The translations under genes and the position numbers were made by a program. DNA of 64,000 nt from JAJVID01 sp035714085 (GTDB lineage Bacteria; Acidobacteriota; Blastocatellia; RBC074). The stretch is from positions 62,001 to 126,000 of the forward strand of contig DASTMP010000173.1 of the NCBI GenBank assembly GCA_035714085.1, in the 5' to 3' direction. Within the stretch, counting starts at the first letter, position 1. Every line of letters begins with the position of its first letter. Below, piece by piece: positions 1 to 7,875 of the stretch. The notes below the pieces were generated by a model. The model saw nothing but the letters and a program-made list of their open reading frames with translations, had not been told where the DNA came from and did not search any database.

Positions 1-322
1 CAACGCCCTGTGGCGTCGTGGGGCGCATTTTATAGCATTTAAGAAAAAGAATCTCGGATACGAAGAGGACAGAGAGACGGAGGGACAAGGAGACTGGGAG
101 ACGGGGCGACAATGCGACGGGGCGAATCGAAGAAAGGAGTCGCTACTTTCTGTCCCATTCTCCTATTCGCCCTGTCTCCCCGGCGCCCCGTCGCATTGTC
201 TCTGCTGTCTTGACCGTCCGCGATTCAGTAGGTAATACTGAAGCCCGTGTTTTTTACGTCGCTGCTAATCCCCACTCGAATCGGACGACGCGTGGTAAAT
301 GCGAAATTCTAAGGAGGCGGGC
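1..322. other. Gene-free left edge
   Basis: No supportable gene lies before the small protein that starts at 323. The stretch is dominated by the palindrome at 65-211. The ORF on the opposite strand at 265-483 is a shadow of the plus-strand gene. Confidence 0.6.
65..211. repeat. Palindromic element, GACGGGGC vocabulary
   Basis: The left half is purine-rich and built from words such as GAGACGGGGCGAC. The right half (about 165-211) is its imperfect reverse complement, with words such as GTCTCCCC and GCCCCGTCGCATTGTCTC. The arms share AATGCGACGGGGCGA in inverted orientation and are split by a loop of about 35 nt. The same vocabulary recurs at 43000-43118 and inside a gene at 53027-53150. There is no T-run of the kind an intrinsic terminator needs. 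Confidence 0.85.
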
Positions 323-673
323 GTGCACAACATTCCTCGATATTGCTCACTGGACGGCTTCACGGAGTTGAGCCGCTCGATGGACGGCGTCGCGCTGCGA
401 ACGCTCGCTCCTTTCGACATGATCTGCGCCCGCACGCTCAATAACGAATATTTCATCTTCGTCATCGAACCCGAAACCGGCAAGGCCCTGGTGCAAGGCG
501 GACGCTATTTCTCCCAACCGATCGAAGCGACGGTCAGCGGCTCGACTTTCGGCGGTTGCATGCTAAAGATAGGCTTTCTCGGCGTCGGATTGCGCATGGA
601 AATCTGCGCGGGCGGACAGCGCATCGTCACCTCACCGGTCAAATCTCTCCGCATCGAACATTCCGAAAGCTAG
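323..673 (+). CDS. Small conserved-looking protein of unknown function
   Basis: 116 residues. I place the start at the GTG at 323, because AAGGAGG at 311-317 lies five bases upstream; an in-frame ATG at 299 has no such site. The protein has no signal peptide or membrane segment. Its centre (EYFIFVIEPETGKALVQGG) and the following beta-rich stretch suggest a small all-beta fold. Near the C-terminus, GLRMEICAGGQRIVTSPV reads like a small beta-barrel that might bind a ligand or nucleic acid. I do not recognise the family. It stands alone on the plus strand and ends eight bases before the palindrome at 682-783. Confidence 0.6.
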   Translation: MHNIPRYCSLDGFTELSRSMDGVALRTLAPFDMICARTLNNEYFIFVIEPETGKALVQGGRYFSQPIEATVSGSTFGGCMLKIGFLGVGLRMEICAGGQRIVTSPVKSLRIEHSES

Positions 674-681
674 AAAAGAAT

Positions 682-783
682 TTAGCCACAGAGGCCACAG
701 AGATCACAGAGGAGAAGCGATGAATGTTGCATGAAGTATTTCTCTCTATCTTCCTCTGTGCGCTCTGTAATCTCTGTGGCTAA
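682..783. repeat. Palindromic element, CACAGAG vocabulary (gene-less copy)
   Basis: A 102 bp element begins TTAGCCACAGAGG and ends CTCTGTGGCTAA, so its termini are inverted repeats. Its first 37 nt match the end of the gene-carrying element at 9371-9808 (read on the minus strand) at 35 positions, including the CAGAGGAGAAGC that acts there as a ribosome-binding site. Its last 33 nt match the other end at 28 positions. The interior is only about 25 nt and carries no gene. The stop codon of the neighbouring VanZ-like gene lies inside the terminal GGCTAA. Confidence 0.9.
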
Positions 784-1259
784 CGAACCTTACTTTTCCG
801 TCGAAAGAACCAAAACAAAACCAGGGTCGTCACGGCGCCCGACGCGTCGATCAGGCTGTCGTAAAACGAACCCGTGCGATGGAGTGTGAATGTCTGATGG
901 TATTCATCGAGCAGCGCGTAGAGGAACGCGAGCAGCAATGAAAAGAGCGCCCACCTCCATCGCCAGCGAGCGCCGGCCCCCGATCGGAAGGCGCGGAATA
1001 GCAGAAGCGCAAGAATCGCGTACACTGTGAAATGCCCGGCCTTGCGGATGAAAAAATGTATCCAGTCGAAGGCTCCCTGCGTGACGTCGGGATAGATGAA
1101 TCCGACGACATCCCTAAGTAGCGAGCCGGTGTTTTCTCCTGAAAATATGTCGGTCGAAAAAAAGAAGATCGCCGACATCCAGATTATCGGCGGCGCCCAG
1201 TACTTCAAGGGGCCGCCCATTGCCGATTGCGGCGGCGCCCCTTCAACGTTTTCGATCAT
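780..1259 (-). CDS. VanZ-like family membrane protein
   Basis: 159 residues with about four hydrophobic segments (residues 20-40, 65-90, 100-120 and 135-152). Family hallmarks are the RKAGHFTVYAILALLLFRA segment after the second helix and DEYHQTFTLHRTGSFYDSLI followed by DASGA. VanZ-like proteins are inner-membrane proteins; the founding member affects teicoplanin resistance, but the biochemical role of the family is unclear. The gene starts nine bases after the ROK kinase stop, so the two are probably co-transcribed. The UAG stop lies in the terminal inverted repeat of the palindrome at 682-783, so insertion of that element may have set the present C-terminus. Confidence 0.85.
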   Translation of the reverse strand: MIENVEGAPPQSAMGGPLKYWAPPIIWMSAIFFFSTDIFSGENTGSLLRDVVGFIYPDVTQGAFDWIHFFIRKAGHFTVYAILALLLFRAFRSGAGARWRWRWALFSLLLAFLYALLDEYHQTFTLHRTGSFYDSLIDASGAVTTLVLFWFFRRKSKVR

Positions 1260-1268
1260 TCCCTTTGC

Positions 1269-2243
1269 TCATAAAATCGTTTCCCTGGCCCACAACGCCG
1301 CGCCGATCAACCCGGCGTTGTTGCCCAACTGCGCCTGGACGACCTCCACCTTGAGCGAATCGACCAGAAAGACGCGGGCGCGCATCGAGCGGCGGATCGG
1401 ATCGAGGATCAGTTCGCCGGCGGCGGCCACGCCGCCGCCGATGACTATCCGTCGCGGAGTCACGGCCGTAATCACATTGGCGATGCCAGCTCCGATGACC
1501 TTGCCGGCGAATTCGTAAATCTCGCGCGCGGCCTCGTCGCCGCGCCTGGCCGCCTCACATATTAATTCGGGCGTGATGCGGTTGAGGTCATTTTCGCACA
1601 TTTCGGCGATGGTCGTATTGCGCCCCTGCACGACGGCTTTCATGCCCATCGCGGCGATCGCCGGGCCTGAGGCGTAAGCCTCGATACAGCCGTAACTGCC
1701 GCAACCGCATTTCGGCCCGTTCAGGTCGACGCTGACGTGACCCAATTCTCCCGCCGAGCCGTTGATTCCGAGGTGCAGTTTGCCGTTGATGACCAGCCCG
1801 CCGCCTATCCCCGTGCCCAGCGTGTAACAAGCGGTGTCGGCGCCGCGACCCGCGCCGAACTTCCATTCGCCGAGCGTCATCGAGCGCGCGTCGTTGAGTA
1901 TCGCGACGGACAATTCGGTCAACCGCGTCAATTGATCGCGCACCGCAACGTTGCGCCAGTTACCCGGCAGGTTGGGCAGAAAAATTGTCATCCCCCGGTC
2001 GAGATCGAGCGCGCCTGGAATGCCGATGCCGACGCCGCCGACGTCTGACTTCGACAGTTTGTTGGCGACGATGATCTCTTCGGCCAGCACGGCCATCTGC
2101 GCGATCACCGCGTCGTGCCCTTCGCGCGCGCGCGTGGGCGTCGAACGCGTCGCCGCGATCTCGCCCGTCTCGGTGTTCACCAGCGCGGCTTTGATATTCG
2201 TTCCGCCCAGATCGATTCCTATAAAGTGTGTTTTGTCAGGCAT
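1269..2243 (-). CDS. ROK family sugar kinase (probable glucokinase)
   Basis: 324 residues, usual length for ROK kinases. It would phosphorylate a hexose, most likely glucose, with ATP in the cytoplasm. The N-terminal phosphate-binding loop GIDLGGTNIKAALV is present. The ROK signature with its zinc-binding cysteines is visible as GELGHVSVDLNG followed by CGCGSYGCIEAYAS. The C-terminal adenosine motif is VIGGGVAAAGE. The absence of an N-terminal winged helix means a kinase and not a ROK repressor. It is the first gene of a likely pair with the VanZ-like gene and is divergent from the symporter gene starting at 2428. Substrate specificity (glucose, fructose or N-acetyl sugars) cannot be settled from sequence alone. 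Confidence 0.88.
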   Translation of the reverse strand: MPDKTHFIGIDLGGTNIKAALVNTETGEIAATRSTPTRAREGHDAVIAQMAVLAEEIIVANKLSKSDVGGVGIGIPGALDLDRGMTIFLPNLPGNWRNVAVRDQLTRLTELSVAILNDARSMTLGEWKFGAGRGADTACYTLGTGIGGGLVINGKLHLGINGSAGELGHVSVDLNGPKCGCGSYGCIEAYASGPAIAAMGMKAVVQGRNTTIAEMCENDLNRITPELICEAARRGDEAAREIYEFAGKVIGAGIANVITAVTPRRIVIGGGVAAAGELILDPIRRSMRARVFLVDSLKVEVVQAQLGNNAGLIGAALWARETIL

Positions 2244-2427
2244 ATCTTAAGTGAATGCTTTAATATCTGATGCAAGCGCAGCCTTGCTTTTTACCCAATC
2301 GGCGACAGGATAGCAAGATTTTTGAGCTTTGCGAGCTCGCTTAAATCGTGTGACCTGTGTAAAATCTTCGCCATCCTTTCAACCCGCAAGCAATGTTCAT
2401 AATTTAATAGGCAAAGCGAGACACGAT

Positions 2428-3861
2428 ATGAATCTTACACTCCGCCTGCAACTCTCTGTAATGATGTTCATCCAGTTCTTCGTCTGGGGCGCATGGTATG
2501 TGGCGGCGCCGAATTACCTGAAAGAAATCGGTTTCACCGGTGATGACATCAGTTGGGTCTACACTGTAAGCTACATCGCCGGAATCATATCACCCTTCTT
2601 TATCGGGATGATCGCGGATCGGTTCTTTGCGGCGCAGCGTGTGCTAGGTGTAATGCACTTGCTCGGCGCAGCGATTATGATTCTCGCGACAACACTGATG
2701 TCCCAATCGGCCCCGCCTGCGGCCATCATCATCACAATCTTCGGCTACCAACTTACCTACTTCCCGACGCTCGCGCTGACCAACACTCTTGCCATGCGAA
2801 ACATCACCAACCCTGAAAAGGAGTTTCCGGGCTTACGCGTGCTGGGAACTATCGGATGGATCGTCGCCGGGTTGCTGCTCAGTTGGCTGGGATGGGGAAC
2901 CAAAATCAATATGTTCTACTTGACGGCCGTGGCGGCAGTCGTCCTGGGTTTGTTCAGTTTCGCGTTGCCACACACGCCGCCGACGCAAACCGGCCCGGTT
3001 TCAGCGCGGCAGGTCCTGGGACTCGACGCCCTGGTGCTCCTGAAAGATCGCAATTACCTGATCTTCATGGTCGCGTCATTTTTGATCTGCATTCCCCTCG
3101 CTTTTTACTATCAGATCACTAGTCGCGTGGTTGAGATGCTGCAGTTTCAAAATGTGTCCGGCCTTGGCGATATCGCGACCACACTCGGATTCGGCGACGT
3201 CATAACCCTTGTAATGTCGTTTGGGCAGATGGCCGAAGTTTTCTTTATACTCGTGATGCCCCTCTTTTTCGCGCGACTCGGCGTGAAATGGATGCTGGCG
3301 GTGGGAATGCTGGCCTGGGTCGTTCGGTACGCCCTGTTTTCGCTTGGCGCGCCGGATGGGGTGAGATGGATGATCATCGGTGGCATCCTGCTGCATGGCA
3401 TCTGCTACGACTTCTTCTTCGTGACGGGTCAGATTTACACCGATCAGGTCGCGCCCAAACACATCCGCGCCCAGGCGCAAGGGCTTCTCGTGCTCTTCAC
3501 GCTCGGCCTGGGTATGGCTATTGGAGCAAAAGTGGCCGGATTAATCGAAACACAGCATACGCCTGCCGCCGCCACCGCGTTCAATCAGCAGATGGTCGCC
3601 AAGAACGCCGAGATCGAGCAGTTGAAAAGCAGGTTGTCAACCGCAGGCGGAGCTGACCGCGCCGCGCTGGAAACGCAGATAAATCAGCTTGAAGTGGAGA
3701 AAACCGAACTTGGCCGCGCCGGACTGAAGGCCATCGAATGGAAGCCGCTATGGGCAAAGCCAGCAATTTTCGCGGCGGCGATCCTGGCCCTGTTCGTCCT
3801 GCTCTTCAAAAACAAAACAGCTGTAGCTTCAGACAAAAAGGCCGAGGCCTACGCCGACTGA
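2428..3861 (+). CDS. Nucleoside:H+ symporter-like MFS permease
   Basis: 477 residues from the ATG at 2428; an upstream in-frame extension to 2329 gives an unlikely N-terminus. The start MNLTLRLQLSVMMFIQFF and the following WGAWYVAAPNYL are typical of NupG/XapB-like permeases, which import nucleosides with protons through the inner membrane. About twelve transmembrane segments can be drawn. Unusually, a soluble insert of about 55 residues (roughly 395-450) before the last helix is rich in Glu, Gln, Lys and Leu (AEIEQLKSRL, QINQLEVEKTELG) and should form a short coiled coil. The nucleoside assignment fits the pyrimidine-nucleoside phosphorylase and BMP importer genes nearby. Confidence 0.8.
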   Translation: MNLTLRLQLSVMMFIQFFVWGAWYVAAPNYLKEIGFTGDDISWVYTVSYIAGIISPFFIGMIADRFFAAQRVLGVMHLLGAAIMILATTLMSQSAPPAAIIITIFGYQLTYFPTLALTNTLAMRNITNPEKEFPGLRVLGTIGWIVAGLLLSWLGWGTKINMFYLTAVAAVVLGLFSFALPHTPPTQTGPVSARQVLGLDALVLLKDRNYLIFMVASFLICIPLAFYYQITSRVVEMLQFQNVSGLGDIATTLGFGDVITLVMSFGQMAEVFFILVMPLFFARLGVKWMLAVGMLAWVVRYALFSLGAPDGVRWMIIGGILLHGICYDFFFVTGQIYTDQVAPKHIRAQAQGLLVLFTLGLGMAIGAKVAGLIETQHTPAAATAFNQQMVAKNAEIEQLKSRLSTAGGADRAALETQINQLEVEKTELGRAGLKAIEWKPLWAKPAIFAAAILALFVLLFKNKTAVASDKKAEAYAD

Positions 3862-3952
3862 AGGAAGACAGAGAGAAAGAGGGATGGAGAGAAAAAGCGG
3901 CTTCTATCCCTCTTTCTCTCCGTCCCTCCATCTCTCTGTCGCGCTGTCCCTC
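3862..3952. repeat. Palindromic element, GAGAGAAAGAGGGAUGGAGAG vocabulary
   Basis: A purine-rich left arm (GACAGAGAGAAAGAGGGATG) pairs with a pyrimidine-rich right arm (CATCTCTCTGTCGCGCTGTC, plus CCCTCTTTCTCTCC). It fills the gap between the convergent symporter and hpnH genes, so it could also serve as a two-way transcription stop, though there is no clear T-run. Confidence 0.8.
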
Positions 3953-3961
3953 CGCAATCCC

Positions 3962-4978
3962 TCAGGATAATCCGCGGATCGAGACCAGCATATTCTTGAG
4001 GTTTCTAGTCGCGTCGATCACCGCCGTGGGTTCATAGCCGCAATGAACCATGCAATCGCGGCAGCGCGGGTTGCCGCTCTGGTGGCCGTATTTCTCCCAT
4101 TCGGTTGTCTCGATCAATTCCTTGAACGATTTCGCGTAGCCGTCATTGAGCAGGTAGCAGGGCTTTTGCCAGCCGAAGACGTTGTAATTCGGGTTGCCCC
4201 AGGGCGTGCATTCATAATCTACCTCGCCCATCAGGAATTTCAGGAAGAAGACTGACTGGTTGAATTGCCATCGCTTGCCGCGCGGCGTCCGCAGCGGGCC
4301 GAGGATTTCTCTGAATAGCTTTTTGGTCTGTTCGCGTTTGAGGAAGTGATCCTGATCGGGCGCCCAGGCGTAGCTGTAACCGGGCGAGATCGTCATCCCG
4401 TCCACGCCCAAATCCATTACCGCGTCGAACATCTCGTGAAACTCTTTCGGGTCTTCGCCGTCAAAGACCGTCGTGTTGGTGTTGACGCGGAAGCCTCGCG
4501 CCTTGGCCGCTTTGATCGCGTCGACCGCCTTGTCGAACGTGCCTTCGCGGTCGACGCATTTGTCGTGGGTTTCGCGCAGGCCGTCGAGGTGGACGTTGAA
4601 CGTCAGGTAAGGCGACGGAGTGAACCTGTCGAGATTCTTTTCGAGCAGGATGGCGTTGGTGCAGAGATAGACGAACTTTTTGCGCTCGATCATCCCTTTC
4701 GCGATCACGTCAATTTCGGGGTGCATCAGCGGCTCACCGCCTGCGATCACGACCACTGGCGCCCCGCATTCCTCCGCCGCGCGGAAGGCCTCTTCGGGCG
4801 GCATGTTCTTCTTCAGAATGTCGCCGGGGTATTGAATCTTGCCGCAGCCTACGCAGGCCAGGTTGCAGCGGAAGAGCGGCTCCAGCATCAAGACCAGAGG
4901 ATAACGTTTATTGCCTTTCAGTTTCTGTTTGAAGATGTACGCGCCCACGGCCAGAGCCTGGCGCAAAGTGATAGCCAT
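3962..4978 (-). CDS. hpnH: Adenosyl-hopene transferase HpnH (radical SAM)
   Basis: 338 residues, close to the usual length. HpnH joins the adenosyl group of S-adenosylmethionine to diploptene, giving adenosylhopane, the first step of extended hopanoid (side-chain) synthesis. Features are the radical-SAM cluster motif CNLACVGCG (CxxxCxxC) near residue 40, the preceding LMLEPLFR, the GGEPLMHPEI motif at about 80, and the HpnH-typical N-terminus MAITLRQALAVGAYIFKQKL. C-terminal cysteines (RCRDCMVHCGYEP) match the family. It stands alone between two palindromes, with no squalene-hopene cyclase in the window, so the hopanoid genes are dispersed. Confidence 0.95.
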   Translation of the reverse strand: MAITLRQALAVGAYIFKQKLKGNKRYPLVLMLEPLFRCNLACVGCGKIQYPGDILKKNMPPEEAFRAAEECGAPVVVIAGGEPLMHPEIDVIAKGMIERKKFVYLCTNAILLEKNLDRFTPSPYLTFNVHLDGLRETHDKCVDREGTFDKAVDAIKAAKARGFRVNTNTTVFDGEDPKEFHEMFDAVMDLGVDGMTISPGYSYAWAPDQDHFLKREQTKKLFREILGPLRTPRGKRWQFNQSVFFLKFLMGEVDYECTPWGNPNYNVFGWQKPCYLLNDGYAKSFKELIETTEWEKYGHQSGNPRCRDCMVHCGYEPTAVIDATRNLKNMLVSIRGLS

Positions 4979-4997
4979 CGCTTCCCTTCTTCCTCTT

Positions 4998-5098
4998 ATG
5001 CCATAGAGACACGGAGACAGAGAGAGAATAAAGGGAAATAAAGCGCTTCTCTTGACCTTTTTGGCCTTTTCTCTCTAGCTCTGCGCGCCTGTGGCAAT
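4998..5098. repeat. Palindromic element upstream of hpnH
   Basis: The left arm TGCCATAGAGACACGGAGAC and the right arm ending CTGCGCGCCTGTGGCA are imperfect inverted repeats, with AGAGAGAG/CTCTCT in the middle. It lies about 20 bp upstream of the hpnH start, so it occupies the promoter region or 5' leader. The vocabulary resembles the CACAGAG elements but is more degraded. Confidence 0.7.
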
Positions 5099-5157
5099 TT
5101 ATTTGAGCACATGTAATGTGGTTTGAATTAGCGCAAAAGCGGTTCGTCCGCCTAAAA

Positions 5158-5204
5158 ACGGGGAACGGTGAAAGAGTGTAACGCATAGTCTCGCTCTTTC
5201 ACCG
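5158..5204 (-). terminator. Probable intrinsic terminator of the M28 peptidase gene
   Basis: Perfect 11-bp stem CGGTGAAAGAG (5166-5176) / CTCTTTCACCG (5194-5204) with a 17-nt loop, about 40 bp beyond the peptidase stop. On the minus strand the stem is followed by TTCCCCGTTTTT, a short but usable U-tract. Confidence 0.6.
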
Positions 5205-5243
5205 TTTCAGTTCAACCTTTTTCAGCTTGGGAACACCGCCGCT

Positions 5244-7025
5244 TTAATTTTGCTTCTTGGCTTTTTCCACGGCTTTGGTCGCTTTTGCAGGCTTCGCGCC
5301 CGAAGGCTGTTTGCCGTCCGGCGTCGCGGATTGCGGGGCGGCGGCGACCGGTTCCGCGGGTTTAACCGCGCCCTCCGGCAGCGGTTTGCGCGGCAGTTTC
5401 TGGTCGCGCATCGCGGCGTTATAGACGAACGCGGCGATGATCACCGAAGCCTGCTTCATGTCGTCGGCCTGGATGCGGTCGTAGACATCCATGTTCGAGT
5501 GATGGGTGCGCGTGCCGTATTCGATCTCGTCCTGGATGAACTGGAAGCCGGGCAAGCCGACCGCGTCGAACGAGAGGTGGTCGGTGCCGCCGGTGTTTCT
5601 ACTGGTCAGCGTGGACGCTCCCAAATCGCGGAACGGCTCGAGCCAGGCGCGGAAAATCGGGCGCACGGCCTCGTTGCCCTGCAAATAAACGCCGCGAATC
5701 TTGCCCGTGCCGTTGTCCAGGTTGAAATAGGACGAGAACTTCTCGTGTTCCGGTTTGAGAGTGAGCGGCCCCTGTTGCCCTGCTGGCCCTGCGCCCGCGG
5801 AAGGCGCCGAAGCCTGGCGTGAGGCGAAATGTTGTTCGACGTAGGCGCGAGATCCGATCAGCCCTTCCTCTTCGCCGCCCCACAGCCCGATGCGGATCGT
5901 CCGGCGAGGCTTGACGTTGAGCGCTTGAAGGATTCGCACGACCTCCATCGCCACTGCCGACCCCGCGCCATTGTCCGTGGCGCCGGTTCCCGAATGCCAC
6001 GAATCGAAGTGGCCCCCGACCATCACGATCTCGTCCTTCAGATCCGAGCCGGGGATTTCGGCGGTCACGTTGTGCCCCATCAGGTCCTGATCCTGGAACT
6101 TCGCGCTGATCTGAACTTCGAGTTCGACCGGGACGCCCTTGGCCACCATTCGCACGATACGGTTGTAATGCTCGGCGGCGAGCGACGCCTGCGGAATTAT
6201 CTTTGCGTCGGGCGCCCACGGCCTGGGGCGGCGGTCGAAGGAGGCGTCGGCGGGCGCGGGCATCGTAACCGATTGGACGAAGATCGTTCCACCGTCGCCG
6301 CGACCGATATCCAGCACGACTCCGGCGCCTTCGTCATAAACCATCTGCCACTTCTTGGCATTCAACTCCATCGCGGCGCGCATGTCGGGGTTGCCGCCTG
6401 GGCCGCCGGGACCGCCACGGCGGAAGCCGCCATCGGGCGTGGGCGGCGCGGAGTTCGCCATCGCCAATAATTCTTCGTCGGTCGCCCGCGTTCCTTCAGG
6501 CTTGAAGTGGGCCTGCAACTCGCGGGGCGGGGAGAGCAGGACGATCGCGCCTTTCAGTTTGCCTTTGTATTTATCCAGATCGGCCGGCGTCTTGGCGTCG
6601 AGGTAGACGACCTGACCGCGCACGACGCCGTTGGTGCTCGGAGACCAGGCCTTGGGATAGGCGATGAGCGGGATGAAATCGGGTTTGACGATGTTGGCGC
6701 TGAAACCTTCGAGCGACCATCCGCGCCCGAACGGCCCCCAGGCTTCGAGGGTCGCTTTCTGCAAACCCCACTCGGTCAGCTTGCCCTTAGCCCATTCGCA
6801 TGCCCTGTTATATTGAGGCGAATTGGTCAGGCGAGGGCCATGTACGTCCGTCAGCCAGCTCAACGTCTCCATCACCTGCGAACGTTGCATGCCTTCTTCA
6901 CGAATCTTCTTCATCATCTCCTGGTCTATTTTTTCGACCTGGGAGACTTGCGCGCTGACGGCCAGAGATAAGATCAGGACCGCAGCGATCGGGGCCATAA
7001 CCCACTTATATCTACGATGTGTCAT
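5244..7025 (-). CDS. Secreted M28 family zinc aminopeptidase
   Basis: 593 residues. The start is the ATG at 7025 because GGAGG lies just upstream; an extension to 7070 is unlikely. An N-terminal signal peptide (about 1-26, ending AVSAQ) implies export. Residues about 95-330 contain a protease-associated region with a Gly-rich insert (RRGGPGGPGGNPD). The catalytic domain shows the zinc ligands and catalytic acid in VGGHFDSWHSGTGATDNGAG, LWGGEEEGLIGS and FNLDNGTGK, and a C-terminal THHSNMDVYDRI. The tail of about 45 residues is rich in Ala, Pro and Lys and probably disordered. M28 enzymes of this type remove N-terminal residues from peptides in the periplasm or outside the cell. It is monocistronic, with a terminator-like hairpin downstream. 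Confidence 0.92.
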   Translation of the reverse strand: MTHRRYKWVMAPIAAVLILSLAVSAQVSQVEKIDQEMMKKIREEGMQRSQVMETLSWLTDVHGPRLTNSPQYNRACEWAKGKLTEWGLQKATLEAWGPFGRGWSLEGFSANIVKPDFIPLIAYPKAWSPSTNGVVRGQVVYLDAKTPADLDKYKGKLKGAIVLLSPPRELQAHFKPEGTRATDEELLAMANSAPPTPDGGFRRGGPGGPGGNPDMRAAMELNAKKWQMVYDEGAGVVLDIGRGDGGTIFVQSVTMPAPADASFDRRPRPWAPDAKIIPQASLAAEHYNRIVRMVAKGVPVELEVQISAKFQDQDLMGHNVTAEIPGSDLKDEIVMVGGHFDSWHSGTGATDNGAGSAVAMEVVRILQALNVKPRRTIRIGLWGGEEEGLIGSRAYVEQHFASRQASAPSAGAGPAGQQGPLTLKPEHEKFSSYFNLDNGTGKIRGVYLQGNEAVRPIFRAWLEPFRDLGASTLTSRNTGGTDHLSFDAVGLPGFQFIQDEIEYGTRTHHSNMDVYDRIQADDMKQASVIIAAFVYNAAMRDQKLPRKPLPEGAVKPAEPVAAAPQSATPDGKQPSGAKPAKATKAVEKAKKQN

Positions 7026-7341
7026 TTTGTTTTCCTCCGAAGGATTACAAAAGCCCGCAAACGGACCCACGACGGTCTTGCGGTTTCAAGCTCTTGTGTT
7101 TGAAATTTCGGTTCTGACGATTAATCACGATCAGGAGTGTTCAGCGCCGCATCTTTACGTCCCGCGGCCACAGGCTCATACGCGGAAGCTGTCATCCTGG
7201 TTGCGCCTGCTTGCAGTGAGCGTGGCGCCAATGCTAAAAAAACGCCTCCCCTTCTAATTCCCGGTCCGGATTAGCCAGTTAAAACCGAGCTCGATGGAAT
7301 GAGCGGCGAGCGACTGGCTGAAAATGCTTTGGAGGAGTCTT
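7026..7341. other. Divergent intergenic region
   Basis: 316 bp between the divergent M28 peptidase and the small exported protein. It must hold promoters for both. I see no clear palindrome, RNA gene or strong consensus promoter. Confidence 0.5.
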
Positions 7342-7875
7342 TTGAAACGCGTTTCGATTATTATCACAATTGTCTTGATCGCGCTCGGCGGCGCGTCGCA
7401 AGCGCCTTCTTTCGCGCAGCAGAAGCAACGGCAGAAAAAGCCGACGCGGGGCGCGAAGCCCACGCCCACGCCCACGCCCGACACGCGCGCGGAGGCGTCT
7501 AAGGTGGCCGCGCAGATCAAAAAAGTCTCGAATTTCATATACATCTACGGCAAGGTCGTCAACGGCCTCGAATTCGCGAATGAGCAGGCGAAGGACGATC
7601 CCGCATCGCCTAAAGCCCAGGCCCTTAACAAAGAGAACAAAGACAAGCTGATAGCCAGCATCGCCGGTTTGCGAGCCGAGGTAGAAGACCTGTCGAAAGG
7701 CTTTGAGGGCAATCCGCGCTTGCAGGTGCAGTATTTGAAGCTCTCTTACGCGACCGACGCCTCGCTCGACGCAGAGCGGTTTGCGGCGGCGGGACGATAT
7801 GATGAGGCGGGCAAATCGCTGGTCACGGTGGTCGAGAGATTGACGGACACCATCATTTCAATGCGGCTGCCGTAG
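7342..7875 (+). CDS. Exported protein of unknown function, helical
   Basis: 177 residues if translation starts at the TTG at 7342, which has GGAGG at 7331-7335 six bases upstream; an ATG at 7324 precedes that site and is less likely. A signal peptide ends near ASQAPSFAQQ. Then come a basic stretch and a Pro-Thr linker (KPTPTPTPDT), followed by about 130 residues predicted to be helical (AQIKKVSNFIYIYGKVVNGL, AGLRAEVEDLSKGFEG). It may be a periplasmic helical-bundle protein. No family recognised. Its last 18 bases overlap the 3' end of the convergent ABC ATPase gene. Confidence 0.65.
   Translation: MKRVSIIITIVLIALGGASQAPSFAQQKQRQKKPTRGAKPTPTPTPDTRAEASKVAAQIKKVSNFIYIYGKVVNGLEFANEQAKDDPASPKAQALNKENKDKLIASIAGLRAEVEDLSKGFEGNPRLQVQYLKLSYATDASLDAERFAAAGRYDEAGKSLVTVVERLTDTIISMRLP

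Noticed and set aside
3862..3952. Interpretation of the palindromes as plain intrinsic terminators
   Set aside because: Most lack a T-run, many lie upstream of genes or inside operons, and one is inside a coding sequence. Only 38635-38677, 43443-43479, 43498-43520 and 52434-52487 look like real terminators, with 5158-5204 less certain.
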